In this document: positions 43,901 to 53,072 of the stretch, in pieces
How positions within the stretch are numbered: position 1 is the stretch's first letter
Layout of the letters: each line of letters opens with the position of its first letter
Assembly: GCA_029962745.1 (NCBI GenBank)
Contig: CM057154.1
Span: 21,270,276-21,334,275, forward strand
Source of the DNA: Echinometra lucunter
Lineage: Eukaryota; Echinodermata; Echinoidea; Camarodonta; Echinometridae
Length of the DNA stretch: 64,000 nucleotides
Direction: 5' to 3'
Program-made: the position numbers and the translations under genes
Notes under the pieces: generated by a model
Databases searched by the model: none
What the model saw: the letters and a program-made list of their open reading frames with translations, nothing else
What the model was told of the DNA's origin: nothing

Positions 43901-46900
43901 AAAGTTGTTATAACACTAATTATTCTATAAAAAAGATATTATCATGATTCTGACTATTTTTTCGTAATTCAAAGTGATTAGCAAAATATGCCAAGGTTTC
44001 AGAATGAAGACGAATGCGATGCAAATCAGCCTAGTAGTTCACAATCTTTTATATACCGGAAACACATTTTGGAGTTTAGGTTTTAACAGTTTAAGTTTAA
44101 TTTCTAAGTGACATTATGCCAAGCCAAGTTCGAAGCAACGACTTTTGATTCTCTACAATTAATTCATTGAGAAAAACTTTCGAGATCTCTATTTATTACA
44201 ATATCAAGTTTTGTTTGGACTTTTCTATCATAATTTAAATGATTAGTAAAATACACACTAAGGAAAAAAAGGTTCAATTTTGCACCCTAAATGCAACACG
44301 GGCAGCAACTTTTTGGGTGCAATTTTGCACCCTACATGAAAAGGGGACTAAGATGCACCCTTTTGTACTTGTTTGCATCCGGAACAACTTTGCACCTTTG
44401 AGGGTGCAGAAATGTTTGCATTGGAAATTTGCACCTTCCCTAGAGGGTACATCTCTGCACCTTAAGGGTGCAAAATGTAGCTCACTGCACACTTAAAGAT
44501 GCAAAATGTTTCTTAGTGTGCAAAGTTGTACCCATTAAGGAGCTCCCAGTGTTACATTTGATAGGTTCAAAATTGATCCTTTTTTCTTAGTGTGTATATA
44601 CAGTGAAAAGAGTTGGGGGGAGGGGGCAAATCCAACTAGAGGCTAGAGGTATAAGCTTTCCTTTATAAACTGGAAAAAGGAATTGAGAATGTTGACAGTG
44701 TTATTTTATTGTTCTCTTTTCAAAAAGCTTCCTGGCTGAAATTGATCTACAGTTAAAATTCCTTTATAAATAGAAAATTTAGAGTTTTAGGTTTTGACAG
44801 TGTTTTTTATGTTCTTTTTACAATGGTGACAGTTTCCTGATTGATAATGATCTACAAACCATCCAAGAGGACATATTGACTGGTCTAACTTCGCTGAAAG
44901 CCATGTAAGTACATGTAGCTCTGCAAAAATGACACGATTTAAATTCAAGAATGTGAAATAAATACTTTATACAAACTTGTCTTTTGTGTATCAAAATAAC
45001 ATTAATTACTGCTCTGTAAGGTGATATGCAACTAGAGTAGTTAATTCCATTCACATACGAACGAGTCTAGCCATTTTATAACAATAAATGAGTTTGGGAA
45101 AGGAAATTACAAAAATGGGGCATATGGCTATTCTGTTGCTGATCTTTTCCTTATTGTAGAGTCATAATGAAAATAACAATCGCGAGAACATGAATTCAAG
45201 ATTTATCGTGAACATATGCCTATCGGAAAGATGCAACTTTGTTTTGCTAAAGAAAAAAGGTCCAGCTTGGATGCACTTGAACAAACATTTGGATGGCTAC
45301 TTTATCTAATTTTGCAATTTTCTTAATCAGACCTTCTAACGGTTAAATGAATTTACCCTTCCAATAGACCTGTTTACTAATTTAATGCATAGTTGTTGAG
45401 CAAGAGTTTCCCTTAACAGCTAAGATGATTGGCAGAGGCTTGCCCAACATAGCAACAATTAATCTATGCAAACTGGATTTCATCTATTCAGATGTCATAA
45501 AGCATAGCAGGTGAACTGAAAAATTGGTAATCGGTGTTTTTGGAGAAAAACGTGAAATTGAATGCCATTAGTAACGGGTCTATCGTGAAAGTTAAAAATA
45601 TTAATTTTTCTTGAATGTGATATTGGCGGTTGATAATGAAAATTTTGAATCCATAAGAGTGTCCACTTTCTTCTTTTCTGAGTGTATAGCTATGAAATGT
45701 ACTTGTTTCACCGTAATATTTTACTTTAAAAGTCAATTGTAGATTTAAAAAAACACAAATTCTATAAACAAAACTCTATTGCAGACCAAAGATTTTTTTC
45801 CGACGTTATTTTCAAGGCTTATCTTACATATTTCTACATCGTGCTTTGAAATATCTTTCAAGTTATGAACGAATCTGTAACTAAGATCTTTAAGACAGGC
45901 AAATTTAAAAAAAAAGTGGCATTATTTGTTTGCATGGTGAAATGGTGATATGGATCAATTTGTACGAAACTGACTTTCCATTTTCCATAATAAACTTGAG
46001 ACGAATCGAAGGTCGATTCATTTGCTGACAGTAAGATAAACCTTTTTGTATTCTCTTCCAGGTCCACCTCAGACAACAGGTTATGCTGTCTTCTCGATCA
46101 AGAAGAGAACGTCACTTGTGCCAGAACATCTGCTACAAGTCCCCTGGATACATGCGGTAGACTGTATCCAAGCGTCGTATTAAGAATCGCTGGTTGGATC
46201 ATAGGCCTTTCATCTCTCATTGGCAATATGGCTGTCCTGGTGCTACGCTTCCGTCATGAACAACAGCTTAGTGTTCAAACTCTCTTGATCATCAACCTAG
46301 CCGTTGCAGATTGCCTCATGGGTATATACATGATAATAATTACGTCTGCCGACTTCCATTTCGATGGTAGTTATTTCCTAAGCGCCCCGGTATGGCGGGA
46401 TTCGTATTTGTGCAAATTTTCCAGTTTCATGGCTTTTCTCTCCAGTGAATGTTCTGTTTTTACTTTAGCTCTAATGGCGGTTGATAGACTCATATGCATC
46501 AAATTTCCTTTCAGTAGATACCGCCTGACTGTCAAATCAACAGCGATTATTCTGATATTGTTATGGTTCCTCATGTGTGTCCTAAGCTTAATACCACTAG
46601 TAGTTCCTTCCACTTGGCCCGGGTTCTATGGACTGTCCGATGTTTGTATTGGGCTGCCATTACATGCAGAATCTCAAGAGACGGGGATTCTTCGATTTAG
46701 AGACAACAGAGGAATAGGCGAAGATGAATTCTCAGTTGAATACATTGTAAATGACAGCAGTGTTCGTCCGTCATGGTTGTACTCCATCGTAACATTTATT
46801 GGTCTTAACATGGTTTTATTCATCTTAATTCTGATATGCTATATTCTCATGTTCATCGAGATTAAGAGATCCACTCAGAGCGTAGGAAATGCTACGATCC

Positions 46901-47292
46901 GTAATCGAGAAATTACAGTGGCAAGGAAGATGGCGCTCATCGTAGGGACAGATTTCGCGTGCTGGATGCCGATTGTTGTAATGGGTGTTCTTACACAGTC
47001 TGGTGTGGTTGTCCTCCCAACATCTCTCTACGCTTGGAGCGTGATATTTATCCTACCCATCAACTCATCAATTAATCCCATCCTGTACACGTTTGCCAAC
47101 TACATGGAAGGGAAGAAGAAACAAAAGCAAAACTTAGGCAAAAGAACAAACGCTACGAAAGAAAGAAATGCTACAAGTAACACCTCCTTGACGCAACTCG
47201 ACAACACTGGTCAGGGTATGAATGAAAAGAAGAATATAAAGACGATAAGTGAAAGTACACTGAATAATTCTTTTGGAGGAGGAAAGCAGTAG
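31017..47292 (+). CDS. Gene 2: complete SRCR-LRR-7TM receptor
   Basis: Twenty-one coding exons, 3615 bp in frame, about 1204 aa. Exons: 31017-31122, 31593-31919, 32469-32777, 33083-33391, 34065-34385, 35039-35086, 36178-36225, 36551-36611, 37403-37477, 38489-38560, 38977-39048, 39489-39560, 40169-40240, 40512-40577, 40989-41060, 41668-41736, 42187-42255, 42776-42847, 43602-43673, 44833-44904, 46062-47292. Domain order is signal peptide, four SRCR group-A domains, short Cys-bearing linkers, eleven LRRs, Cys hinge, 7TM. All introns are GT-AG. It is the closest paralogue of gene 1, same strand, about 6.5 kb downstream. Predicted: a cell-surface receptor signalling through G proteins, with a large extracellular recognition region. 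The combination of SRCR domains with an LGR-type receptor is one I do not know as a named family. Confidence 0.9.
31593..31919 (+). CDS. Gene 2 exon: SRCR domain 1
   Basis: 327-bp phase 1-1 exon, acceptor tattgcag, donor gtaaga. Begins ETNVRLVDLYDND and has the SRCR core NGTWGTVC, EVTCLGLGFSG, DVRCFGNETTLLDC and a final VSC: six group-A cysteines. The gene 3 exon at 53496-53822 has the same length. The matching exon of gene 1 must lie upstream of the window. Confidence 0.9.
32469..32777 (+). CDS. Gene 2 exon: SRCR domain 2
   Basis: 309-bp phase 1-1 exon, acceptor ttcgaag, donor gtgagt. Begins IRLTGARFPGEGRVEVF, with six group-A cysteines (RPICSD, HVACRELG, IRC, LNC, SC, VRC). Close to the first visible exon of gene 1. 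Confidence 0.92.
33083..33391 (+). CDS. Gene 2 exon: SRCR domain 3
   Basis: 309-bp phase 1-1 exon, acceptor catctcag, donor gtaata. Begins VRLVGGRNSSEGRVEFF; six group-A cysteines. Highly similar to gene 1 6805-7113, the most conserved SRCR exon of the two genes. Confidence 0.92.
33420..33800. other. Gene 2 intron segment absent from gene 1
   Basis: A GC-richer segment between SRCR3 and SRCR4 of gene 2 with no counterpart in the homologous 340-bp intron of gene 1. Probably an insertion; ends and family not identified. Confidence 0.3.
34065..34385 (+). CDS. Gene 2 exon: SRCR domain 4
   Basis: 321-bp phase 1-1 exon, acceptor aaatctgaaag after a T-rich tract, donor gtaggt. Begins DEVIYLTDG; SRCR core is QRSVCRNSWD, DVVCRSLGLG, VFC, FFDC, NC, VIC. 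An upstream acceptor at 34015-34016 would keep the frame and add 16 residues, but gene 1 and gene 3 both support the shorter form. Alternative use of the longer form is possible. Confidence 0.85.
35039..37477 (+). CDS. Gene 2 linker: two 48-bp Cys exons, LRRNT-like exon, 75-bp exon
   Basis: Exons 35039-35086 (GNVCITNLCDFGVSEQ), 36178-36225 (VSECQSLIQRTDDSQL), 36551-36611 (GTCSQSEVEKLG and a closing KCL) and 37403-37477 (GYLFGQLLQCQKEIEHV). Lengths and phases are the same as in gene 1, exon by exon. The 61-bp exon switches the phase from 1 to 2, marking the border of the SRCR and LRR modules. No named domain recognised for the 48-bp exons. Confidence 0.75.
35298..36095. repeat. Segment bounded by ACTCGG hexamer arrays
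   Basis: GGACTC/ACTCGG hexamers at 35298-35345 and 35965-36095 bound about 600 bp of unrelated sequence with a poly-G run (35838-35848). The left end contains a palindrome CTCGGCGCCGAG. Probably a mobile element with subterminal repeats; ATATATA flanks both sides, but in AT-rich DNA this is weak. Confidence 0.5.
37011..37211. mobile_element. Foldback MITE
   Basis: About 200 bp. The left arm GCAGCAATGAAAATAAACAC and then AAAGTCGACTTGAGGT pair with the right arm (acttgaggtggccacacctg ... cattgctgc). The arms hold repeated CTCAAGTCGGCAGA words. Bounded by AT microsatellite. Confidence 0.7.
37981..38052 (-). tRNA. tRNA-like cloverleaf with UCA anticodon (probable SINE head)
   Basis: 72 nt on the minus strand, starting GTCTCCGTGGTCTAGTGG. 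All four arms fold: acceptor GTCTCCG/CGGTGAC with one T-T mismatch, D arm GTCT/AGGC, anticodon stem TTGGC/GCCAA with loop GTTCATA, T arm CCGGG/CCCGG with loop TTCGATT. The anticodon would be TCA, which would read UGA. A truncated second copy with the same downstream flank (38300-38410) says this is a mobile SINE head, so a working tRNA is unlikely. Confidence 0.45.
38300..38410 (-). mobile_element. SINE family C, truncated copy
   Basis: Repeats the T-arm half (gggaatcgaacccgggcctt) and the flank tcctaccattttggaaattt of the 37981 copy, and also the upstream words gagagaataa(t)...gcgtagc. Direct duplicate or second SINE insertion in the same intron of gene 2. Confidence 0.6.
38489..44904 (+). 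CDS. Gene 2 LRR array: eleven single-repeat exons
   Basis: Phase 2-2 exons, one LRR each: 38489-38560, 38977-39048, 39489-39560, 40169-40240, 40512-40577, 40989-41060, 41668-41736, 42187-42255, 42776-42847, 43602-43673, 44833-44904. Lengths follow those of gene 1 (72 bp, except 66 for the fifth and 69 for the seventh and eighth), with one repeat fewer: nothing between 39049 and 39488 corresponds to gene 1 14072-14143. Example cores: DLSNNRIQSLSTKTF, FLNHNNITSIPDDL. Leucine codon split at each junction. Confidence 0.9.
43258..43512 (-). mobile_element. tRNA-derived SINE, family A, minus strand
   Basis: Read on the minus strand: box A (CGTGGTACAGTGG), a degenerate box B (GCGTTAGAACCC), cttttggcaagccattaatc, and a tail toward ATT/ATC repeats near 43230. 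It ends about 90 bp before LRR exon 10 of gene 2. Confidence 0.65.
44254..44595. mobile_element. TA-flanked MITE, copy 2
   Basis: 342 bp, same ends (CACACTAAGGAAAAAAAGG and inverse) and TA flanks as 13450-13821, and the same TTGCACC-rich interior with small deletions. It lies in a different intron (between LRR 10 and 11 of gene 2), so it inserted independently after the gene duplication. Confidence 0.8.
44661..44860. repeat. Tandem duplication over an LRR splice acceptor
   Basis: 44661-44761 and 44762-44862 are diverged copies: both start ctttataaa, contain ttgacagtgtt, a T-rich tract, and the exon start ttcctg...gatctaca. Only the second copy leads into a full LRR exon (44833-44904); the first is cut after about 30 bp of exon-like sequence. 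Confidence 0.7.
46062..47292 (+). CDS. Gene 2 last exon: hinge plus seven-transmembrane GPCR domain
   Basis: 1231-bp exon (409 aa and stop), acceptor ctcttccag, entered in phase 2. Same hinge cysteines as gene 1 (CC, VTC, DTCGRL), then GNMAVLVLR, NLAVADCLMG, DRLICIKFP, FACWMPIVVM and NSSINPILYTF. It differs from gene 1 mostly in the second extracellular loop (a shorter insert after LRFRDN) and in the C-terminal tail, though both tails keep an S/T-L-T-Q-L motif (TSLTQLDN here). A methionine-started frame at 46228 begins inside TM1 and is only a fragment. Confidence 0.93.
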
Positions 47293-47463
47293 TGACTGAA
47301 ATAGGTTGAACTAGGACGAAAGAGTAAAGTCTGTGAAAAGACTATGGAAATTATGTGATATTCTTCAACTTTATCATGGCATTTATGTATTCATCTAGTT
47401 TTTGTATATCGTGGTTTAAATGTATTTTTCTGCGAAGGAGGTATAAAAAAGGAGCACAAGGAA

Positions 47464-47469
47464 AATAAA
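47464..47469 (+). other. Candidate polyadenylation signal of gene 2
   Basis: AATAAA about 170 bp after the gene 2 stop. Motif and position only. Confidence 0.4.
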
Positions 47470-49239
47470 TATTACGAACAGACTGGCTTAGAACATACAA
47501 TGTCAGCGATTTCTATTTGTACTGCTAAAATTTCGAATTAAAATCTTCCATATATTCAAAGATATTTAAATTTCAGAATGAGACGAATTAAAACTGACGT
47601 GATGCAAAAGTAAACTCTCAAAGTAAATGGTTACACCCAATTAATGCCCTTTTCGTTTAATAAGAAAATTTTAACATAGATCATCAGTTCTAAAAATATT
47701 TGCCGAAAGCAATGTAAATAAAAAGGGGATGTAAGGACCAAGAAAGAAAATCACGATTGGTATGTAATCACGATTGGTATGTATTAGATTATATATGAAT
47801 CCAATCAAAAAGAAAGTAGATTTAACCAAAAAAAGACATAAATTATTTTCAGAATGAATAAACAAATATAATACTTTATAAAAATCATTCAAAAATTAAA
47901 CGAGTGCAAAAGGAAACATTGATTATCAGGGTTTCATAACTTGGATTTCACTCCCATGAACGCCGTATTTTATGCAAGTGCAATAGATTGCGTCGGCTGG
48001 TCAATTCCATTCAAAATCGTATAAAGCGTTGGAATTTCAAACTATATTGGAAATTATTCATTCTCGTGACTATACAGATTTTAAGGTTGAGTCAAATCTA
48101 ATTTCTGCCATTTGTTACTGTCCCCATTTGAGATTTTTGTGTGTCTGATGTTTGTATTAATTTCAAGCCGGGCTTCAGCTTGCATAAATGAAATACATCA
48201 AGCAACATACCTTAGGCGTAACGTTTATGTTCACAGTATCAAAATGCCTGGCACCGTATCCCAAACCAGTACAAAAGATTAGCTAGAACCTACCCTTCAA
48301 TTGCCAACAAAATATAAACCATTTCTGGCTGTATGAATTTTAAGGCTCCTACGTATGCACGATGAGCGGTAGAATGCTCTAAGCTATGCTCCATCTGCAA
48401 ATATTTGTGACTTTGCACGCAAAACTTCGTAGAATGAATGACATCTTCTATTGCATGTTGTAAATTTTTCCTTGATATTGCATGTGATATTTCATTACAG
48501 TTGTTACTGGTCTATGTACACTACGTAAACCTTGATCATGTTGATGGTTACATTGAAATACATCATTATGCATTGTAAAAAAATATAAAAAATACAATGT
48601 TTTTAACGCATTATCCCAATTATATTTATTCTGGTGCATTATAACACGGAATAGCGACATCTTTAATCAATAAACTGGACAATCTGGCTGAATTTTTGTT
48701 GTGCCATGTATTCTTGAGGGTGTCGTTACGAGTCATTACAATACCCATGAATTAATTTAATGATATGCGTATGGTATGTATATTTTTGTTCTTGACTGCA
48801 ACAAATTTCCTTAAAACACTCTGATTATTTTTGACTTGAAGTATCCTGAGATAAGTACATATCTTGATTATTTTTTGCTTCCACGTTGTTTATTAATGCT
48901 CTATGATGTTATACAAAACATAAGCAAACAAGTCAATTAGCATAATATAAGTGATACATTATTATTTAACGCAGTAAATAATCACCAGTAATAAAAAATG
49001 CACACAATACATCAGAATGTGGGAGAACCTATTTCAAGAAAAAAAGGACAAAACAATGGAAACAGCAAAAATATAATTAATCTGATGAGAAACTAAAAAT
49101 AGTGGAGAAAGGTTGAGAAGGAAGGAGACAGAGTGATGTATATATATATATATATATACATGTATATATATATAAACAAAGTAGATAGTGTTCTGCTCGG
49201 AGTTGGTGATATCAAAATCTAAAAAAAAAGAATAAAAAA

Positions 49240-49463
49240 CTCCAGTTTTTTCCAGTTTTCTTTCTTCCTTTCTTTCTCTCTCTCTCTATCTATTTTCTCC
49301 TCTCTTCTCTCCCTTTTCTCCTCTTCTCCCGGTTTTTTCACTTTTTTTCTCTCTTTTTTCTCTCTTTTTTTCTTTTTTTCTCTCTCTTTTTTTTTCTCTC
49401 TTTTTCTCTTTTCTCTCCTTTTCCTCTTTTTTCTTTTTCTTTTTTCTCTTTTTTTTCTCTTCT
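49240..49463 (+). repeat. 220-bp polypyrimidine tract
   Basis: Almost only C and T on the + strand, with TTTTTCTC and TTCTCTCC words. The opposite strand is polypurine. Could form triplex DNA; more likely an old microsatellite. Confidence 0.85.
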
Positions 49464-49739
49464 TAGAAAAATGAAAAGCAAGGACAATGACAACTAAACT
49501 AAGAGTTCATCGGAAAGGAGCGGAAAGCAGCGTTGATACCGTTAGGTTGGAGACATCCTAGGCGGTGGATCATGCGTTCTTCTCGGATCTGTTTACTTAT
49601 CATGATCTGTTTACTTATCATGATAAACGACGCATTTTAATATTGACATTAAACACTTGATAAAGCCCTAAGGGCATGAAGGGCGAAAATTCGTGAAATT
49701 TCTTTGGTTTACGGAGTTTTTTATTCGTTTTTTAAGATT

Positions 49740-49780
<41 letters not shown>

Positions 49781-50310
49781 TACGGACGGAATCGTCCGTA
49801 ACATATATGTGGGGGAACAAACATTAAATCGACCTTGGTAAACAAATATGAAGGCTGGGGGAGAAAGATAAAACTGAAATTGGCAATTGTACGTTTCAAG
49901 TGAAATGATTTATTCGACAAAGAATAAACAACGGTTATACTATAATAACAGCAACAACAACAACAACACTGCCCAGGCAGAAGCAGCAGGGCTGCAGAAT
50001 CTGTCGCTAACATAAGATCCAGCTAGGTTGGTGATATAGGCTACATGTACTTCTCTTCATAAAATCATCGCATGAATGACGTAGCAACACCCATAATATT
50101 AAAGAAGAAAGAGGAGAGAGAGCGCTGCCACTGATGACTGTTGAGAAATAATGAGAAGTGACAATAAACAAATTCAAAAGACATGTGTTGCGCGCAGACG
50201 CATAAACAACAATCAATAAATCAATAAACAACAATCTCTAAGGATATTCCACTCCCTAATAAAAGAGATAATACAAATATTAATAATACTAAGTAATTGT
50301 ATCTTGCTAT

Positions 50311-50352
<42 letters not shown>

Positions 50353-50353
50353 C

Positions 50354-50384
<31 letters not shown>

Positions 50385-50394
50385 CATATAAATA

Positions 50395-50442
<48 letters not shown>
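50311..50442. repeat. (TA)n-(GA)n compound microsatellite
   Basis: ATATAT with TACATA interruptions to 50415, then GAGAGA to about 50440. The open frames across it are translations of the repeat. Confidence 0.95.
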
Positions 50443-50448
<6 letters not shown>

Positions 50449-50965
50449 TGAGGGAGGATAAGAAAAGGAAAGTAAGAAAATCTGCAACCATGCAACATAT
50501 TGCTATGAGAGAACCGTTAATTTGAATATAAGAAGAACTGAACTAGGGTTTCATGAATATACCGTGTGAGTAAAAAGAAGTTTAAACTTAGAAAATTGCC
50601 ATTCAAAAAAAAAGTTATGAACGCTAAAATTTTAGACATACCTTGAAAGAGTATCTTCTCCCGCGTTATTTACAATTTTTGTGTGGTATGTGTTTAAGCT
50701 TGGATGAAGAGGAGGCATTTGATTGCATGAGTGTAAAAATCGACTTGCCCCAAAGTGAGGAATAGGTGAAAGGACAGAGAATGAAGAAAGAATGGAAGCA
50801 GACAAGGAACGATGACAAAGAAACGTCGGAGCTTCCACGATTCGCCTGGGGGGGGGGGGGGATGGACTCCCTCTCCTTGCACTCTCCCCAGGGATCGGGA
50901 GTGTTCACATTGCTTTGCATGCTCACTACAATGCCCTGAAATGAAGTCCTACCTACCCCTGTGCC

Positions 50966-51120
50966 CAGGGGTGTAACTACGGAGGGGGGGGGGGGGGGGG
51001 CATGGGGTAAGGCACGTGTCTTCCTATCGGCTGGCCCCCAAATACACACACATACCAACACACCCACTTTAGCACTCGGTGCCCCCAGCCTACAATGCGT
51101 TGACCCACGATACGCCGCTG
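50966..51120. mobile_element. Short hAT-like element
   Basis: Ends CAGGGGTGTAACTACGG and CAGCGGCGTATCGTGGG (right end read inward) with a poly-G run inside. The ends resemble those of the two hAT-type elements in this window, but the flanking 8-mers match poorly. Confidence 0.45.
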
Positions 51121-51496
51121 TCACTGCCTGAGTGTGTGGGTGTGAGAGGGTGTGTGTGTTTGTGTATAACTGTATGTGTGTCTCGATAGGTATGTCATGT
51201 TTTATTTTTTCAACGCTTTGAACGTTATTTGTATCTGCAAAGAATGAATTAAATACCCTATTTAAAATGTTTCAATGGTTTTAAACGTCACATAAGGAGT
51301 ACATTGGCGCTAGTTGATTTTTACTTTCTCCCCAAAAAAGTCCCGTGTTCATCCAAGCATAAAAACAATCCACACAAAAAAATCCCAAATAATGATAAAA
51401 AAGATACTATTTCCAGAAGATCTATAATAATTTTGCCTTCATTACTTTTTTGACAATTTGACAATTTTCTAAGGGTCAATTTCTTTTTACTCATCC

Positions 51497-51543
<47 letters not shown>

Positions 51544-51599
51544 AACACATGCACACGTTGGTATCAATATGCATATAGCGCATCACTTTATTTGATAGC

Positions 51600-51725
51600 C
51601 GATAAAACAGCAACGTAGATAAAATGCCTTCCTGAAGGACATAAGTGCCGTGCCGGTGATCGAACCCCGGATCTTTGCGTCTCCAGTCAAGCGCCTTAAA
51701 CCACTCGACTACGACACCTCTACAT
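51600..51725 (-). mobile_element. tRNA-derived SINE, family B, minus strand
   Basis: On the minus strand it reads AGGTGTCGTAGTCGAGTGG, GGGGTTCGATCACCGG, then ttatgtccttcaggaaggc, matching the 15335 copy over head and tail. Confidence 0.7.
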
Positions 51726-52969
51726 CCCAGGTATATGAACCTGGGAGAGATTTCGATTTGTTTGATATCGGTTCGGCTTAGGATATTTTTCGGGGGGGGG
51801 GGGTTCAAAAAAAGAAAGAAATATGCAAATACAAGTCATGGACTCATCAAAATTACAGGCCTGCAGTGTGTAAGATGGAATACAGAGAGACAGTGCCTTT
51901 ACCACAAATTATACAAAATGGAACGAATACAGATATTTTAAAGAATTGCAAATTTCATACAATTCTAAATATTGTCATTCCTAGAATCATCAATATTTAA
52001 ATTCGAATACACGCTATATAAAAAGTCAGTATCTGTACGGAAATTTCCAACCATCTATATTTCAGTATTTCCTCCCTCTCGTATTTTCGTGCTCCTCTTC
52101 CTTTTCGTCTTGCGTTCTCTCTCCATCTTGTGTTCTCTAATTCAAAAGCTATACTAATATGCCGATCGTTTACAAATATCGTATCTCCTTACTCGCTTCA
52201 CTTGGCTTTTAACGTTATTTGAGGAACACGCTTTTGCATAAGACCGGCCTTTAAAAGGAAAGAATATGGGAAACGAAAACACACCTGCATGTGAATATTT
52301 GATCTGCCAGTAATTTCAACGTTCCTCCTTGACCATATTGACCCATCGCATATAGGCTACACTTTTTAGTATCTCGTCCTTCCATGTGGGCGCTCGCGTT
52401 TGTCCTTCTTTCCATGTTTCCCTGTCTCTGTCTGTCTGTCATTCTCTCTCTCCCTCTCTCTCAATCTCACTTTGTCTTTTCCATAATATCACTTGTCTGT
52501 TTGGAATCCAGACTGTTCTTTTTGCAGCCTTCAATATTTCATATATGAACTTCTCTAAGTTTCCTGTACAAAGCACGCATTGTAGGAAAGTGTGAATTTT
52601 GGGGGCTGATAATGATCTCTTTATTACATCGTATCTGTTTACAGAATTAATAAAATCTATTGACGTTTTCTTCATTTAGATTCGGTCTTTACACAAAAGC
52701 TTTAATAGTGAGAATGAGAATCAATTTGACGCAATGTGCAGAACCTACAAGCCTAATAATACATGTTTAGCAGTTGCCTTCTTTAGCCCTTTGCTCTCAT
52801 CTGCACCAAACCCAACGTGGAAGCGTTAGCCTGAATGTACATGAAACTAGAAAATGATAAATCTTAAAGCACATCAAGTAGGACCGGAGGTTCTTGACAT
52901 TGCTGTCTACAATTCATAAGACAGATGAAATAAGTTTGCACTGTTGTAAGAAGGAAATTCAAGGAAATA

Positions 52970-53072
52970 ATGATGAAACACCAAACCAGCGAAGACGTAT
53001 TATTCCTAGTAATTGGGCTGATGATTCCGTTTGTCATCTCTGAGCAGATATTGAACAGCACTCTAATAACTG
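52970..53072 (+). CDS. Gene 3 exon 1: signal peptide
   Basis: 103 bp, two adjacent ATGs at 52970 and 52973, phase 1 exit at donor gtatgt. Encodes a hydrophobic core VLFLVIGLMIPFVIS, then EQILNSTLITG with a possible N-glycosylation site. Position and phase match exon 1 of gene 2. No clear TATA box was seen upstream. Confidence 0.78.

Larger units (their letters stand above)
47293..52969. other. Intergenic region between genes 2 and 3
   Basis: 3' UTR of gene 2, a pure pyrimidine tract, several (TA)n and (GA)n arrays (49140-49170, 49741-49780, 50311-50442, 51500-51540), a short hAT-like element, and a SINE. No coding exon recognised. Most open frames here translate the microsatellites. Confidence 0.6.

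Noticed and set aside
50213..50498. Tyr/Ile-rich membrane-like protein on the minus strand
   Set aside because: Translation of the (TA)n-(GA)n microsatellite.
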